Of a stretch of DNA of 64,000 nt, positions 36,916 to 50,017 are shown piece after piece. Made by a program: the position numbers and the translations under genes. The stretch spans positions 868,001 to 932,000 of the forward strand of contig JAKULF010000004.1 in NCBI GenBank assembly GCA_022661535.1, in the 5' to 3' direction. Source of the DNA: Eutypa lata (taxonomy: Eukaryota; Ascomycota; Sordariomycetes; Xylariales; Diatrypaceae). Numbering within the stretch: position 1 is the first letter of the stretch; every line of letters starts with the position of its first letter. Under the pieces are notes generated by a model. That model searched no databases, was not told the DNA's origin, and saw nothing but the letters and a program-made list of their open reading frames with translations.

Positions 36916-37913
36916 TTTACGATCTTGTACGAAGTCATGAGAACACACGACCGGCTTGACTGTTGGCCGTGTTACTTTTCGAGCAACCCTTTGCAAACGG
37001 CCTAGTAAACCTTTCGTGCCACACTTATAACCTCATTACATCATTTCCTTTGTATCTACTTTATATGAATTCTAGGGACTAGGTTGTCACTAATCGACAA
37101 CTTCATTGTATTCGGACCTTTTTTCTCGGCATAGGCGTTAGGGCAACTTGCAGGTCTTTCGATTATTACATGTGAGATGCGTGCATAAACACTCGACACG
37201 ACGATGCCGGGAGTTACTTCTTTTCTAACCTCAGTTGGGAACCCACTTTGGACGGACGGACAAGCAAGCAAGCAACCTAGCTCCTCGGACTGCAGGTCAT
37301 TCATGGGAGGGGAAACGGACAGCTCTGTGGAAAAAAGGGAAACCGAAGCTTTGGTAAACATTGGTCAATCAGCATGGAATACTCTCAGGCAAAGGGGGGA
37401 GGGGGGCAAAGCGGGAGAGAGGGCGTCAAGTGACTTGAGATACAAAATCGATAGGATGCATCATTCATCATTCATCAACCTTTGCGAGGTGGCTACGGCT
37501 GCCTTTTGGCACAATTGCATACCAGACACATACTACGGACAATGAGATTTCATTAGTAATTCTTCTATCTTGTGTTTTTTTTGCTTTTTTTATTATTGAC
37601 ATGCCCTGCCCCTGTGATGGATGAGCTAGTTGCTAAAGCTAATGGTGCAGGTTTGGTTGCTACCTAGGATAGACTGGGTGACTGGCCTACATAGATTCTT
37701 CTTTTATCTTTCGACTTGCGTTCCGTTCTTCACTCGACCTAAGATAAGACAAACCTTCTCATGAGAATTGCTTACCTTCTCTACAGATCGAGCCCTCCAC
37801 CGCCTTGTTTAACTACTTACGTGCATAGTTCCCATCAGCGCAGCTCCCATACGTGTCTTCTACGCTATGTATATAATACCCTTAGACCATCCATCGACCG
37901 TGCTCAACGGCAT
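36916..37913. other. Intergenic region, convergent 3' ends
   Basis: About 1 kb between the FHA gene and the low-complexity minus-strand gene. Part of it may be the unresolved 3' exon of the latter. No independent gene seen. Confidence 0.45.
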
Positions 37914-39407
37914 TCATCTACAGACTTCACTTACGCGCATTCGATATCTACCGTCGCTGCCTACGAGCAACAGCATAGCCCCATTCCGCTCCACGAGCGC
38001 CTCGAGCGCCTCGACGAACCTCCGAACCAAACACGTCCGCCACAGCTGTTCGGTCAGGTCCGCCACCTCGGTCAAATCTACGAGCAGCACCAGCTGCGGC
38101 TGCCGTGGCCTCCAACCTCGATGCTGTCGCTGCAGATACCGTCTTCGTCGCTCGGCCTCATCCTCTACGTCGTCATCATCACCTGCATCTCTACTCTTAC
38201 CAGCGTTACTACCGCTGGCATCATGACTATCCTCCGCATCACAGTCACTCCTCGTCATCCCCGCCAGCGCCTCTAGGATCCCAACGCCTGCCTCGAGCGC
38301 GTCTTCTACTACTACTACCGGGACTGATGATGATGATCCTGACGATCCCTTGCTTAAATCCTTCCCCGGTGCCAGAAACCGCTGAAACGCATCCCTCGAC
38401 AACCGCCGCCACTCCCGACGCGGGAAAAAGACGTCGTCCCGCGGGAGGTGGCGCAGGAGTTCGTATAGCGAGCGGACTAGCACGCGCCAGAAAGCTGCTG
38501 TCGTCGTTGTAGTCGTGGGTCGGAGGGGAAGGGGAGGGGGGACATATGTCGCCGACGCAGAGGCGTATACGACGGCTACCGACGCGTTCCCGTCCTCGTC
38601 CGTGATGTTGGCTGTGCTCGCGCGCAGCCACCGCGAGAATAGCGAGAGTTCGCTGTGCGCTTGCGCTGCGGTGGTGGTGGTGGTGATGCGACTGCGTTTC
38701 TGATGATGAACCTCTCCTTCCTCCTGCTTCTCCTTCTCTCTTTTGCCATTGTGGTGGTGGTGATGGTGGTGATGGTGGCTGTTAGCCTTGTCGTGGTTAC
38801 TAGTACCAGCCACGGACAAATTCCTCATCCACGTGTAGTCCGCTGCTTCATTCACTACCGCGGCGTTTGCTTTGGCTTTAAGGGGAGTCCACGGTCCATA
38901 GCAGTCCCTCGCAACGAGCTGCTGCTGCTGCTGCTGCTCTCGACGCCTCTGCTTGTCCCCCCTCCGAGCTTCTGGAGAGGATGCAAGCCAGGTCTGTAAA
39001 AAGTCGCGGACGGGGATGATATCGAGCACTGGGAGCATGCGTGGACCTTCATTTGTGCTATTATTGGTGCTGCGCGCCATGAAGGGCGGGTTTGGGGCTA
39101 TGGTGGTGATTGTGCCAGCATCGTGCTCCTGCTGCTGCAGTTGTTCAAGTACACGCCCAAGGAACCCGACCTGCGCGGCTGCTGTGGTTCGTCGCGGGAT
39201 GAACCCCATTCCGCGCTGGATGAGGCTTGTCGTTATTAGTGAGCGAGGCCTTGGTCTCCGTGGGCTTGATGGAGCACTTAGGCTTGGATGTGAATGGGAA
39301 TGTGAATGTAAATATAGCTTCTTCTTTTTTTCCCTTCTCGCTATGCTCCGTGGCGGTATTGTTGGTGTGCCAGTGTTAGAGAAAAGCAAGTATAGCTCAA
39401 TACACAT
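37914..39407 (-). CDS. Low-complexity hypothetical protein, Gln/His/Thr-rich
   Basis: An open frame of 497 codons from ATG 39407; an internal ATG at 39209 (MGFIPRRTT) may be the real start. It encodes blocks that look genuinely coding, such as IPVRDFLQTWLAS near residue 130 and RSLYELLRHLPRDDVFF near 320. These are interrupted by a poly-Gln run, a nine-His run, Thr runs and acidic stretches. The last ~60 residues are helical with hydrophobic strands (QLVLLVDLTEVADL, GAMLLLVGSDG). The frame stops five codons after a perfect GTAAGT donor following RYRMR, so the true C-terminus is probably in another exon I could not locate. I do not recognise the family. Confidence 0.55.
   Translation of the reverse strand: MCIELYLLFSNTGTPTIPPRSIARREKKKKLYLHSHSHSHPSLSAPSSPRRPRPRSLITTSLIQRGMGFIPRRTTAAAQVGFLGRVLEQLQQQEHDAGTITTIAPNPPFMARSTNNSTNEGPRMLPVLDIIPVRDFLQTWLASSPEARRGDKQRRREQQQQQQLVARDCYGPWTPLKAKANAAVVNEAADYTWMRNLSVAGTSNHDKANSHHHHHHHHHNGKREKEKQEEGEVHHQKRSRITTTTTAAQAHSELSLFSRWLRASTANITDEDGNASVAVVYASASATYVPPPLPLRPTTTTTTAAFWRVLVRSLYELLRHLPRDDVFFPRREWRRLSRDAFQRFLAPGKDLSKGSSGSSSSVPVVVVEDALEAGVGILEALAGMTRSDCDAEDSHDASGSNAGKSRDAGDDDDVEDEAERRRRYLQRQHRGWRPRQPQLVLLVDLTEVADLTEQLWRTCLVRRFVEALEALVERNGAMLLLVGSDGRYRMRVSEVCR
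38751..38778 (+). repeat. GTG/GAT trinucleotide repeat
   Basis: Imperfect GTG-rich repeat, read on the minus strand as a nine-residue poly-His run in the same hypothetical protein. Confidence 0.85.
38918..38938 (+). repeat. CTG/CAG trinucleotide repeat
   Basis: About seven CTG units on the plus strand, read as the poly-Gln run of the minus-strand hypothetical protein. Confidence 0.85.
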
Positions 39408-40425
39408 GCGGCTAGGCTTATGATGTGCTGAAAGGGAGGAATGCACCTAGGTTATATATGCGATGCCCTAGAAACAAACCGTCGTTCTTCTAACTTCTGA
39501 CTTGTCGTTAAACGGAATCTAGTGTTCTCTCGCAATATCGTTGTTAGGCTTAGACAGAGTATAGTAGTAGGTCTGGAGTCGGATCTAGGATTGGTGGGTG
39601 AACAATGGAACAATCGCTTTGTTATCTGCTCCAATAACCACGTGATGGCATTTCTTTTGGATGGTGTGTTGTAATCTCCATGTGCCTGCTTGTAACTGTT
39701 GTTTCTTATCCAGTGGGAACCTTCTTCGTATTAAGACTTGGTTGTTAACTCTCGTAGTATTCAGGCTGGTAGCAAGAAGCATTCATACATGTCCATCTCT
39801 CACCTCCTATATATCTCTCACGGGTGGGTGGGCAACAAAACAAATTAAGTTAACTAGTGAATGGGGATAGAGGCTGGGACTACGTAAGTATATAACGTCT
39901 CTAGCAGAATAAACCCGCCTCGGCTTTCCCATCAGCGCGGCTTTCTCCTCTCCCTTTGGCATTTTACCTTGACTGGGGGCAATTTGTTAGGCCAGGTTAT
40001 TGCTACCCAGATCGTCCAGTCCAGGGCTAAGGTAAGATCTGAGCTTTTCAATACGAGTAAGTCTCGATCATAACAGGGCTGATTGTTAAATTTATCGGTG
40101 TAGTTACTTGCTGAACTCGATAGTGTCAATATTCAGATCGGCGTACATTTTTCCAGCTTTTCTCATTCGCCCCTGAGACTACTTATATCGGGGCCAAGAA
40201 ACACAACATTAATATAGAAGAAGTGTTGGTCAACGAAGAGAGTTAGGGTACCAGCTCTAGTAGCAGCCTTATCGATTTACCAGACTAAGTCGATTATTCA
40301 GTCGATTTCAGGGATTCAGAAGGGGCAGCCGAGCCGGAAGCAACCCAAAAAATCACATGGCTATAAAATCCTGAGGTATATAACGGCCTCTTCTGCAATA
40401 ATAACTACCTACCTACTTTAAAGCG
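39408..40425. other. Intergenic region
   Basis: About 1 kb without a supported gene. A TATAAA at 40362-40367 lies 64 bp before the ATG of the small putative secreted gene. Confidence 0.45.
40362..40367 (+). promoter_or_regulatory. TATA-like box
   Basis: TATAAA 64 bp upstream of the ATG at 40426. The position fits a fungal core promoter, but the downstream gene itself is doubtful. Confidence 0.35.
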
Positions 40426-40793
40426 ATGCTTTCCGCATTTTTTGCATTTTCACTCCTTGGCGCGCCTATTAGTCTTACGGCTGCGCCGCTTCCTTCCAGC
40501 CGCTTTTCTCGGTACTCATTACATGATTGCTAACTATGTAGGGTACTGGGGATTCCGATTCGCTATCAGCGCGAAGGTATACTGATTCGTCCCCGTATTT
40601 TTCTTTGGCGTGGATGCGATTTTCGGGCCCGATCTTATCGCTCATCTCGAATACCTATCTGCTACACTGCCACCGCAAATGTACACAGGACGCGTATGCA
40701 ACTATCGCCCTTATCAAGGCTATCATGAATTTTGCTATTTCTTTCTTCGTCGAATTCATAGCTTGCGAACCCGGGTCAAACTTTACTTTGTAG
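40426..40793 (+). pseudogene. Possible small secreted protein gene, probably broken
   Basis: ATG 40426 opens a convincing signal peptide (MLSAFFAFSLLGAPISLTA, then APLP). After residue 28 there is a GTACTC donor-like site, a TGCTAAC branch-like site and a TATGTAG acceptor, but they span only 30 bp, shorter than usual fungal introns. Downstream, two overlapping frames look partly coding, ending at 40793 and 40861, yet neither joins the signal peptide cleanly. Either the gene has decayed by a frameshift or my splice model is wrong. The family is unrecognised. Confidence 0.3.
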
Positions 40794-43561
40794 TCGGTAC
40801 TATTCACGGAGTTGGCTGTGTTTTTTTGGACTTATCCTATATGTATAGGGCAAATGGGTAAGTGGCATGTTTGTTTCATTTCTCTCAAATCTCCCCATTG
40901 ACTATATTTAGAGAATAGATTAGCAATACATCAGAATGAAGTAACTCCGGATGTCCTTCGGTGGCGTGATAATGCAGGATAATGCGATGGGTTGTTTAGC
41001 TGCTTGTGACCTTTTCCCACACTGCTACTATACCTTGCTGTTTTATTACAGGAAATGTTAGTCAAAACCTTCTCGGATATCCTGAAAGGGCTTCTAATTG
41101 CTCATTAATGTACTGCGATGTATCTAGCCTTGTATTGACGTAACTTGGCAACCATGTGAACTAGACCCCAAACTCGAAAGGTGATGCTGTGCCGTATCTA
41201 TGCAAGATGCGTCTAGGACTTCGGTGTGTATTGTGATAGTTCCTCGTGACATATCTTGTTACTTCTGCAAATGCCGTGTTATACCGTTGAGGACGAATAG
41301 ACGATTTGATGTTTAGTTCGTGACTAACATGTTTTGTAATCATGCGCCTCAATCACCATCTACCAACCACGGTCCGCAAAAATGTTGGTGAAGATATGAT
41401 GTTGCACCAACTTGCTCCTGCGTGAGTCACTTTAACTGAGTGGCCGCTGCGGATAGCCGGTGAGGGCCGCACGATCGATGTGGTTTCTGGCCTCATCTTG
41501 AAAGCGCAAGTTCTAGGTTGGCAAAGGCTTATCCAAGTGTCGTTCCAGTGCCAGTAGAGGGTTGGGTGGCAGTGCTGAAAATGCCATTAACTAGTGTGGT
41601 GCACCCCATAGTCGTCGGGCTATGTCCTAATGAGGTGTTAGTAGGACTCCGGAAACGACCAAATTTCCCTCTCCTCTAGATCATTGACTCTTTTACTTGC
41701 CGTAGAGATCCAGGCTGTATCGTTGGCCGTGCCGCTCATAGCACCGATACCGCATGTTTTATGGTACTGATTGACAGTCCCGTGAATGAGCCTCCGTGAA
41801 GTCGTCATTTTCTACACTCATCAGTATTATAGTAAATGTTCAATTTTGCTAGAGTTCAATGGTTTTCGTGACCCTCTTGACTCTATGAACATCTCTTTTA
41901 GGTGGCCCCTATTTTTATTTCGTCGTGGTGGACCCACTTGAGCAAGCGTATTATATATCGCACTCAAGGCTTTCTTGGATTATAGTCCCCGAGACAGGCT
42001 TGGGGGCTTTATTAACCTCCTGCACAGTAGTAATGCTTAGTAAACACCTCAGGTATCTATAGCTAGCTATCATTGGACTATCACCCATTTATCACGTACA
42101 CATTAGTCCCTTTTCCAAGGTCACACAGCCGCAAGATCACACCGCTTTCAAACGCTCGTGGACATATGGGAATCCTTCCCGCCTTGGCTCTTCGAACATG
42201 GCTTGTGTATTGATACCAGTTATCATGGATTTCTCATCCGTTTGTCTCCTTAGGTCGCTCACGAATAGTGTTTCTCGCCAGAATGATTGGTGGTGAAAGA
42301 TAATTTGGCATGCCTCGTGACAACATACATACGCGACCGCGCCCCCCTTACACGGTGATCACTATACGGTTATCAGTTTATCCACATCATGGTATGTAGG
42401 GCCAGGAACGTTCCACCTACTTTTGCTGCACATACTTACATCACCGTTCCTTTACGCCGTCATCACCGCAACAATACACTAATTAACAATATTACATACT
42501 AAACTACTCCAACACCATCATTTAGGTGATTCGTTACCAAAATCTGTGTCTAGAACTATATGGAATTCTAAATGCCTTGTATTGTGACCAGTATTCCAAA
42601 GCTCTGGAGAAGAAGAGAGGAAAGGAGAACCTAGGGCTGCGGATCACCCTTATATACACGTAGGTAGTAGAGCTGCTCCACCACTATGTCCACTCTATTG
42701 CAGCGAACTACCAGGCCGTATATAAAATACAATACAATGGCCTGACGCCTTGAGAGCGCGAAGTTACACAGTGAGCTGCTGTAAGACAGTCGGTATGGTG
42801 CAGAACTCAGGTTTTTCCGGTTGCAAATGCATATATTTAATTATCCCTTACTTCGTGAGTAACCTGATGCCTACAAACACGTATAATCTATATAGAATGG
42901 AGTCTATGTAGCATATCATATTACAGCTTACCAACATCAGATTATATTCAATCACATGTTAGAACATTGCTATGCCTAGAATAAGCTTAAGCAAATTCCA
43001 TTCAATAATGTATGAGTCCTTCTACTTTAGACAGAAAGAGGATATAGGTGGAAAAGACCTAGCCGACGAAATGCGTATGCGTATCTTTATTCACCGACAG
43101 AGTTCACTTCTAAGTTGGTTACACAGTAACTATACTTGTCCGTTGGTAATCTAATTTAACCCTAGTATATACGTGAATAAAAGATGTGAATCACATAATA
43201 TGCGCAGTTGGCCAATGACGCGCGATATCGTCAATGTTGCAGAGGTACCACTTAGTCCTGAAGGATTCAAGTGTCAGATGGCAGAAACAAAAGACTTGGT
43301 TGGTTTCGTATAGTTAGTCCGGTGATACAGGTTGTCGTACGCCAACAACACATGTATCAACTTGCCAACTTAAGCAAGAAGATGAGGATATATTACTACG
43401 TTTACAGCAAGGTCTCTTCCTATAGAGTTCACCTGGTCGAGTCAGTCTTATAATCTTTAACATCCCTTCTATTTTGCGTCACCTTTGACCCGTTCTTCGT
43501 AACTGCAACTTGTTCATATTATTTTCATCACACCATCCACTCTTAGTATATTGTCTTAAGA
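40794..43561. other. Long intergenic region
   Basis: About 2.8 kb with many stops in all frames. Only short frames without motifs are seen. The right end should hold the promoter of the second P450. Confidence 0.5.
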
Positions 43562-45411
43562 ATGGGCATCTTAGAACAACTCAACGGTGTCAATGGCTCT
43601 CAGTTTGAGATATCTGAACCCTCTGAACTCACCAAGGTTCTGGGTAGTTCGAACGCGCTGTCAAAGGTCGTGACAGTGGTGGCTGGTCTCATACTCTATT
43701 CGACGATTGTATCTTGGATTCACCCTCCAAAGCTTGTGACCAATGCTCAGTATATTGGATACCGGTCCTGGTTCGAGCCTACATGGCTGCTCAGATTGCG
43801 GTGGAGTTGGGATGCTAGAAGGATACTCACGATGGGTTACGAACGGGTTCGTATGGCTTCATCCATAAAGCATTGCTACTAATCAATATCACGGTATATG
43901 CAGTCCAGAGAAAAGCCTTTTGTGATCAGACGCTGGGATCGTGACGTTACAATCCTGCCACAAAAGCACCTCAACGACATGCGCAGTATCCCAAATACCA
44001 AACTGAACGCTCAGATTATTGCTGCAATTGTGCGAAAATTGACCCCTATCCTACATTGTCTCCTCATACTGCTTACACAATGAACAGAACCAAGCCCACG
44101 AGTACACGGGTCTCACTTTTATCATCAACAACAACCTGCTATTTCGGTCTCTAAACAAGCTCACAGCTGATCTCCCCAAGTACATTGACTCTTCAATGGG
44201 TGTCCTCGACTGGGCGATGCCCCTCGAGTTCCCCCAATCTATCGGTATGTTATTCATACTCACAACTACACGATGTACCTTGTGTGGTCAATATTTATAG
44301 ACTAGCTGACTTTGTCTCTTAGAGTGGACCGAAGTCACGATAGAGCGTGCCACACGTATGATCTACTCCCGAATCGCAACTGACTTTGTTTTGGGCCCCG
44401 AAGCATCTCGTGATACGGAATGGTGCCGAATGGCCGCCAATGTCTCATACAACACAATGTCCGTAGGGCTTCTGCTGAAGAAATTACCATCCTGGTTCCG
44501 TCCCCTAGTCGCTCGAATGCTTCCGAGGTTGCAAAAACTTCGAGAGTCCCAGGTCGTGAGCGCCGAGCTTGTAGCTCCCATCTTAGAAAGATGGAAGTCC
44601 GGCATTTCGACCCCGGAAGACAAAGACACCTTGCTTTACTGGATGTTGGAGCATGCCCAAGAGCACGAGAGGACTGCGGTTGAGATGTCCTACCGCGTTA
44701 ATTTTGCCATCCTCGCTAGTGTCCACGCCACTAGCATGACCCTGACCTCTATCATCTTCAACCTCTGCGCTCACCCGGAGTACTTCGACATCCTTCGGGA
44801 CGAGATTGCCCAGACCAAGAAAGAGCTTGGGTCCATGGGAGAAGCTGGGCCGGAGACGCTACAGAAGCAGTTTCTTGCCAAGCTTGAGAAGATGGACAGC
44901 TTCATTGCTGAGACACTGCGTCTCCATCAGCCGCTTTTATGTAAGTGATACCTCCATTTTCCTGTTTCAACGTAATCTCTGACGCAAGGGAACAGATTCA
45001 CCTACAAGGTTTGCAATGGAAGACATCACCCTCAAAGATGGAACACACATTCCCAAAGGCACCTGGGTCGGCTTCCCCAGTACTAACATCATGGCGGACC
45101 CGGCTTTCTATCCTAATCCGGAGGTATTTGATGGTCTCAGGAACTACAAGAAGCGTCAAGAGTCTCCTGGTGTCGGGAACAAGTACCTCGCTGCCCAACC
45201 GAGCACTTCCGACTTGTCTTTCGGCTACGGCAACCGAGCTTGTCCCGGCAGGTTCTTCGCCGTCTCCGCCCTGAAAATGGTCCTCACTAAGATTCTATCG
45301 GAGTACGACATTAAGTACGCGGATACGAGAAACCCGTACAACGATAAGGAGGAATTCTCTTTCGTCTCCATGGACACCAAGCTCATGCTGAAGAAGAAAG
45401 AATTCATCTAA
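43562..45411 (+). CDS. Cytochrome P450, ent-kaurene oxidase-like type
   Basis: Haem monooxygenase anchored by one N-terminal hydrophobic segment at about residues 34-53. Five exons, 43562-43846, 43904-44029, 44088-44244, 44323-44940 and 44996-45411, with introns of 57, 58, 78 and 55 bp, give 533 residues. Seen: PFVIRRWDRD in the N-terminal region, ETLRLHQP of the K helix near 386, and the haem loop FGYGNRACPG with Cys about 478. The I helix reads ILASVHATSMT in place of the usual AGxDTT, a variant seen in the fungal group that contains ent-kaurene oxidase and indole-diterpene P450s. The sequence resembles that group, so a terpenoid substrate is plausible. No terpene synthase or other cluster gene is next to it. 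The intron donors GTTCGT and GTGCGA are weak but required by the frame. Confidence 0.87.
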
Positions 45412-48400
45412 GGGTCGGCTCTTTTCTTGTTCCCATTCGCTTTCCTAGTGGGTATAACTGGGCATATTCTTTAATGGGCTACGTCTGTATTTGGTTTAAC
45501 ATCTCCCGGTTACTGTGGCTTGCTAGAAAAAGAAAGAAAATCCATGCATATTTACTGGAGGCCGAAGCAGGTCGTGCAGGAGGTACGATTGAGGTTTCGT
45601 TCCTCTTTCCCCTCACATACACTTTCTTGATGCCTTGTCGCCGTGACGCGGATAGTGATTAGTGATCGCAAATTACCCCGTCGCGTGTTGCGTAATGCAC
45701 CTAAGAAGGACCTTAGCTCGAACACCCATAGATCGAGCAGCTCTTAATATTTCAAAGGAGGTAGCAATATTACAAGTTTCTGTATAAGGTATTGCCGTCT
45801 GGCATTCTATTTCGTTATTACCGATGGCTACGGAACCGTTTTGTTGGAGCGTGTTGATAGCTCTTAAAATAGAACATTTCGGACATTTTATCGTTGCTTC
45901 ATATATGTTAGCACTGGATGAGTGCGGTTAGGAAAGACAAAAAACAACTACGAGACATAGTAATAATAATAATATAATATAGGCCAGCATACCTTCAATG
46001 ATGACAAGGAACATGTCTAGAACCCAGAGTGATACCATTTTATTATCCAACTTCTTACATTATCAAGCCGTTAGCAGCACAAAAAGGAAGAAAGGCGTGT
46101 TGACCTTTGGAGACACCACATAATTATATCTCCTCCTTTGGCCTGATAATAATAGATTCTAACTATGTTGATACACCTATCCACTTTAGGGGTGCTGCAA
46201 GAAGTGTTTTGACTGACAGAATCCAAAATTTCCGTTCTAGTGACTCTTACGTTTCTTGCAGCTATAATCCAGTATGCGAAAGAGAAGCTCGTCCCGGAAG
46301 ACCAGGGGCGTGTAGTGCTACAGTAAAACGAAAGTAGACGAAATGAGGATCCCGTTCGTGGTCCGGTGAAAAGGGTTCTTTCTCGCCTTCGTTACTAATA
46401 TGTATGTGCACATAAACCGACATGAATAACAAATGTATACGCTGGAAGGGAGCCACCTAATGGATTTTCGGCATTTCTAATGACATATGGTAGGGATAAA
46501 TCATATATGGTTGAATTTGAAGACTCAGCATGACGGCCACTGCAATCCGGACGCTGAATCACTGCCCTGCAAACCATGATCTAGGGGACTTGGTAGCCGG
46601 AGTAAACTCTCCGCCACATAGTTAAGTAGTACAGTAGGTAGGGATTCATAACGGCAGTCTTCTGGTTTCCCCGCTAAGAAGTAAAAGGGGATGAGAGGGG
46701 ATCCTATCGGAACCAACAGTCCTTAGCCCTCTGACGAGTCGTTGCGGTATATATATTTATTTCGCCTGGCCGGAAGGGTTTTGGCGATGATACCGCTTTC
46801 GTTCTTTCATCAGGCCGCCATGAAGTCAAAGTCCTACGTTGAGTGCGCTAACTGATGATGAATGTAGATCTAAAAGAAGGTCGGGCGGGCGCTGGACTGC
46901 ACTCTTTCGATTGTTCGCAGGATTGCATCGGGATGCATGTAATCGGGACAAGCTTGCTGTCGGGATGGTTGCATGCGGCTACCGTACCTAGTCCTTGCCT
47001 TCGGTATTGAAAGCAGGCCTCCGTATATGTACAGCATGTATACTCATGATGTGAATAGCTTGCCTGCATTGCTAACCAGAATAGACCAGTGGCATCTTAC
47101 TCGCTCGTCTATAGTTTTAGGGCAACAAAGACCTTTAGAAGCACGACTATACAACTAATAGCAGAGACTCCTATCCGATGTGATGAAGTGCTCCGAGGTG
47201 GGTAGTCCCATATAGCCTCTCCTTATGATACAATATAAGCCTTGTATATTTATGGCTGTGAATGTTATACGCGAACAATAGAGCCATATGCGTGATTCTA
47301 TCACTACATTTCCTACATTTAATACTAACCTAATTTTGCCAAAAGACTACACAAGGGTCCTCCTACGTGACTCTAGTTGATCCGAGACTGTTCATTGGAA
47401 CTGCTGACACCCTATCTAGATTAGAAATATGCACAGGGTACTATGCTACCCAGGGGGTAGCATTTTCATGGGATGGATCCTTTCGGGGAATAAACGCCGC
47501 CAGGAAAGAGGACAGCACAGTCAGACAGGCAACTCTTCCGAGTTTGCTTATGTGTCCCAAGACACTTCCTCGAACCCTGGAGGCCTCAGGGCTTACGTAT
47601 ATATCTGTCAGACGGGGTAGCAGGTTTATCATCCATACGCAGTAGCCTAGGAAATATGATAGTTTCCAAGATAAGTATCGCCGAGGATGGCCAAAGGCCG
47701 GTGCGTCCGCCCAAACCGATGTGATTCGACAGAAAATCCAGCATTCAAGATAAAGTTTTGGATATGGCAAAATACACACTGAATAGCCCGGGGCGAATAA
47801 GGTTGGAGGTTAGTTGGTTTGTCGAATATGCCGGTGCGATCCACTTGTCGACCCAGGGGCAAATTGACTGTTAGTTACCGGCATCGTGGGGACCAACGCC
47901 AGGGAAATTTTCCGAGTGATAAGTCGCTATAATCTTCGATTTGGCATATGATGACTGGATGACTCTGCTGGAATGGTAACGCGCGGTCTTGAAAATTTCC
48001 CGGTTGGCTACCGAGGATTACAAAGCTAAGTGAAACTACGAAACATTCTTCCTACATACATATCCTGCTGTCTAATTGGACTTTCTTCTACTTCCCTGCG
48101 TGCTGTGGCGATAGTTTGCGTGGTGGGTGATTCACGAGAAGCCGGTAACGTAAGGTGTGGCTTAGTTGTGGCGAAGACAAGGGAAAATTCGACAAATTGC
48201 TTCATAGTCAGAGCGAATAGGACTGGGATAATGTCGCAAACATGTTCCCCTGACGTGCAGATTGTGCAAGGACGTGGTGCAGGCATCGTGTATAAGCGAA
48301 CTTGGCGAATGATGTGTGTCATCGAGGTTTGAGTGTGAGGTTCTGGAGTGGCGAAAAAGTGTACCTTAACTGATGGAATTTTCAGGGGCTACGTGGTGGA

Positions 48401-48488
48401 GTTCGGTTAGATGCGAACCAATCATTGTAGTTTAAGCCACTGTGGCGGTGGTTCCCGAAGCTGCCGTACCAATAGTGAGCGCTCGGGA

Positions 48489-48523
48489 TGTGGCGTGTGG
48501 CGTGTGGCGTGTGGCGTGTGGCG
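48489..48523 (+). repeat. TGTGGCG heptamer repeat, five copies
   Basis: Five perfect tandem copies of a 7 bp unit, within an otherwise unremarkable intergenic stretch. Confidence 0.9.
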
Positions 48524-50017
48524 TTTCGTGCAAGGTTGGGGGGTGGGTTCTAAAAATTGTCTCCATTGAATTAGTTAAAGGGTTCTATGAAGTAATAAAA
48601 CATCCACATCCAGACCCGACGATCCTTGCAGGCAGGATTTGAGGCTGTCTGTTAGCTCGGTACATACCTACCTATGTAAGTATTACATACATATGTCATA
48701 TGTAGGTTCATACCGTTAGACCCTTTTCTTGATGATCTACATCCACACCCGAGTTAAGCGCTTATGTAGACAGGCAGACAGATAGGAACATTAAACAAGC
48801 AGAAGCTGAATCTTCCTTTTCAAAGACACCGTTTAAGGGGCGGGAACTGTTGGCGCTGTCTTTTTGGCCTGTGAAGAATGTACATATCCTACATACCGTT
48901 TGCTCTCTATTCCTACCGTTCAAATGACCCATCTTCCAGTCTGACCGTCTACCTGGCTGTGGCGAAACAGATGTTAAAAGCTGGCTAGCGACGGCTAACC
49001 ATGCTCGAGACCGTGCTCGCTATCCCCGAGTAGCCTACCATAATCTAGAAGTGTGGTTTTGAAGTTTTCTACTAGTTTGCGATAGACACATTGAGCCACA
49101 GGTGTGAAGTCGTGCCGAAGCCGAAATGCCACGAGAGAAATGACTACTGAAGCCCATATGTAGGGATTATTGTCCCGGAGGCCCCCCGAGGCACAATAGC
49201 TTCTCCACATGGAAGGGACTTTGGAGGGGTAACTAGAAGGCCCCGGTGTTGATAGGCACGTGTGATAGGTATTCAAGAAGTATTATAGAATCCGCTACGT
49301 GCTACTTACCTAGGTAGTTGCCTAGTTCTCGTCCCGCTACCCGGTGTTCTTTGTAGTGGGGCGCAACGGAGAAGAATGGGAAAGCAACGACACTGATTAC
49401 AAAATAGCTTCGTTTTTCTCCTGGTCGCGGCCGGTTAATCCGTAAAGTCGATCTGGGCTTCGGTGGGATTTTGCAAATTTGTTAGTTCGCGGGTGGATTC
49501 GTAATCAGCATACCTATGTATACCTATTTAATCCCTTGTACATAATAGCAGGCCTTTGTTAACACACTGCCGATACCAGAAGCGTCTAACTAGCTATACG
49601 TGTATTAGAACGATAAGATAAAATGCTCAATATGTGTAATACTATATCATCTTTTTGCTGAGCTTCCGAGTGACTACTTAACCAACAACGGAATTTTGAT
49701 ACGCTCGGCACGATAGTGGTAAGGTTGTGGACATTGCTTTCGGGCCCGGGACCAATAAAGAGGTGGGGGGACTCTGAGTCCAAGGCAGGCATTGCGCGAT
49801 TGCGCCAGAAACCTCGAAAACTTATCCCACGACCACAAGAGCGAGCTCGTAGGTGCGTCGTCAGGGCTCTGTCCTCTCCCGGGTACAGTTGTTGAGGCAA
49901 AGAATGCAAACTCGAACGTTGTAGTACACACCAACATGTAGGGAAATAATGTGACTCATCATCATAACTTACAGAGGCGACGCGACAGGTTTTCCTTTTG
50001 CCCATTGTTTACGTCGG

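Noticed and set aside
37761..38276. Plus-strand frames opposite the low-complexity gene
   Set aside because: Ser/Thr/Pro-rich composition typical of the antisense of Arg/Gly/Ala-rich coding sequence; no independent support.
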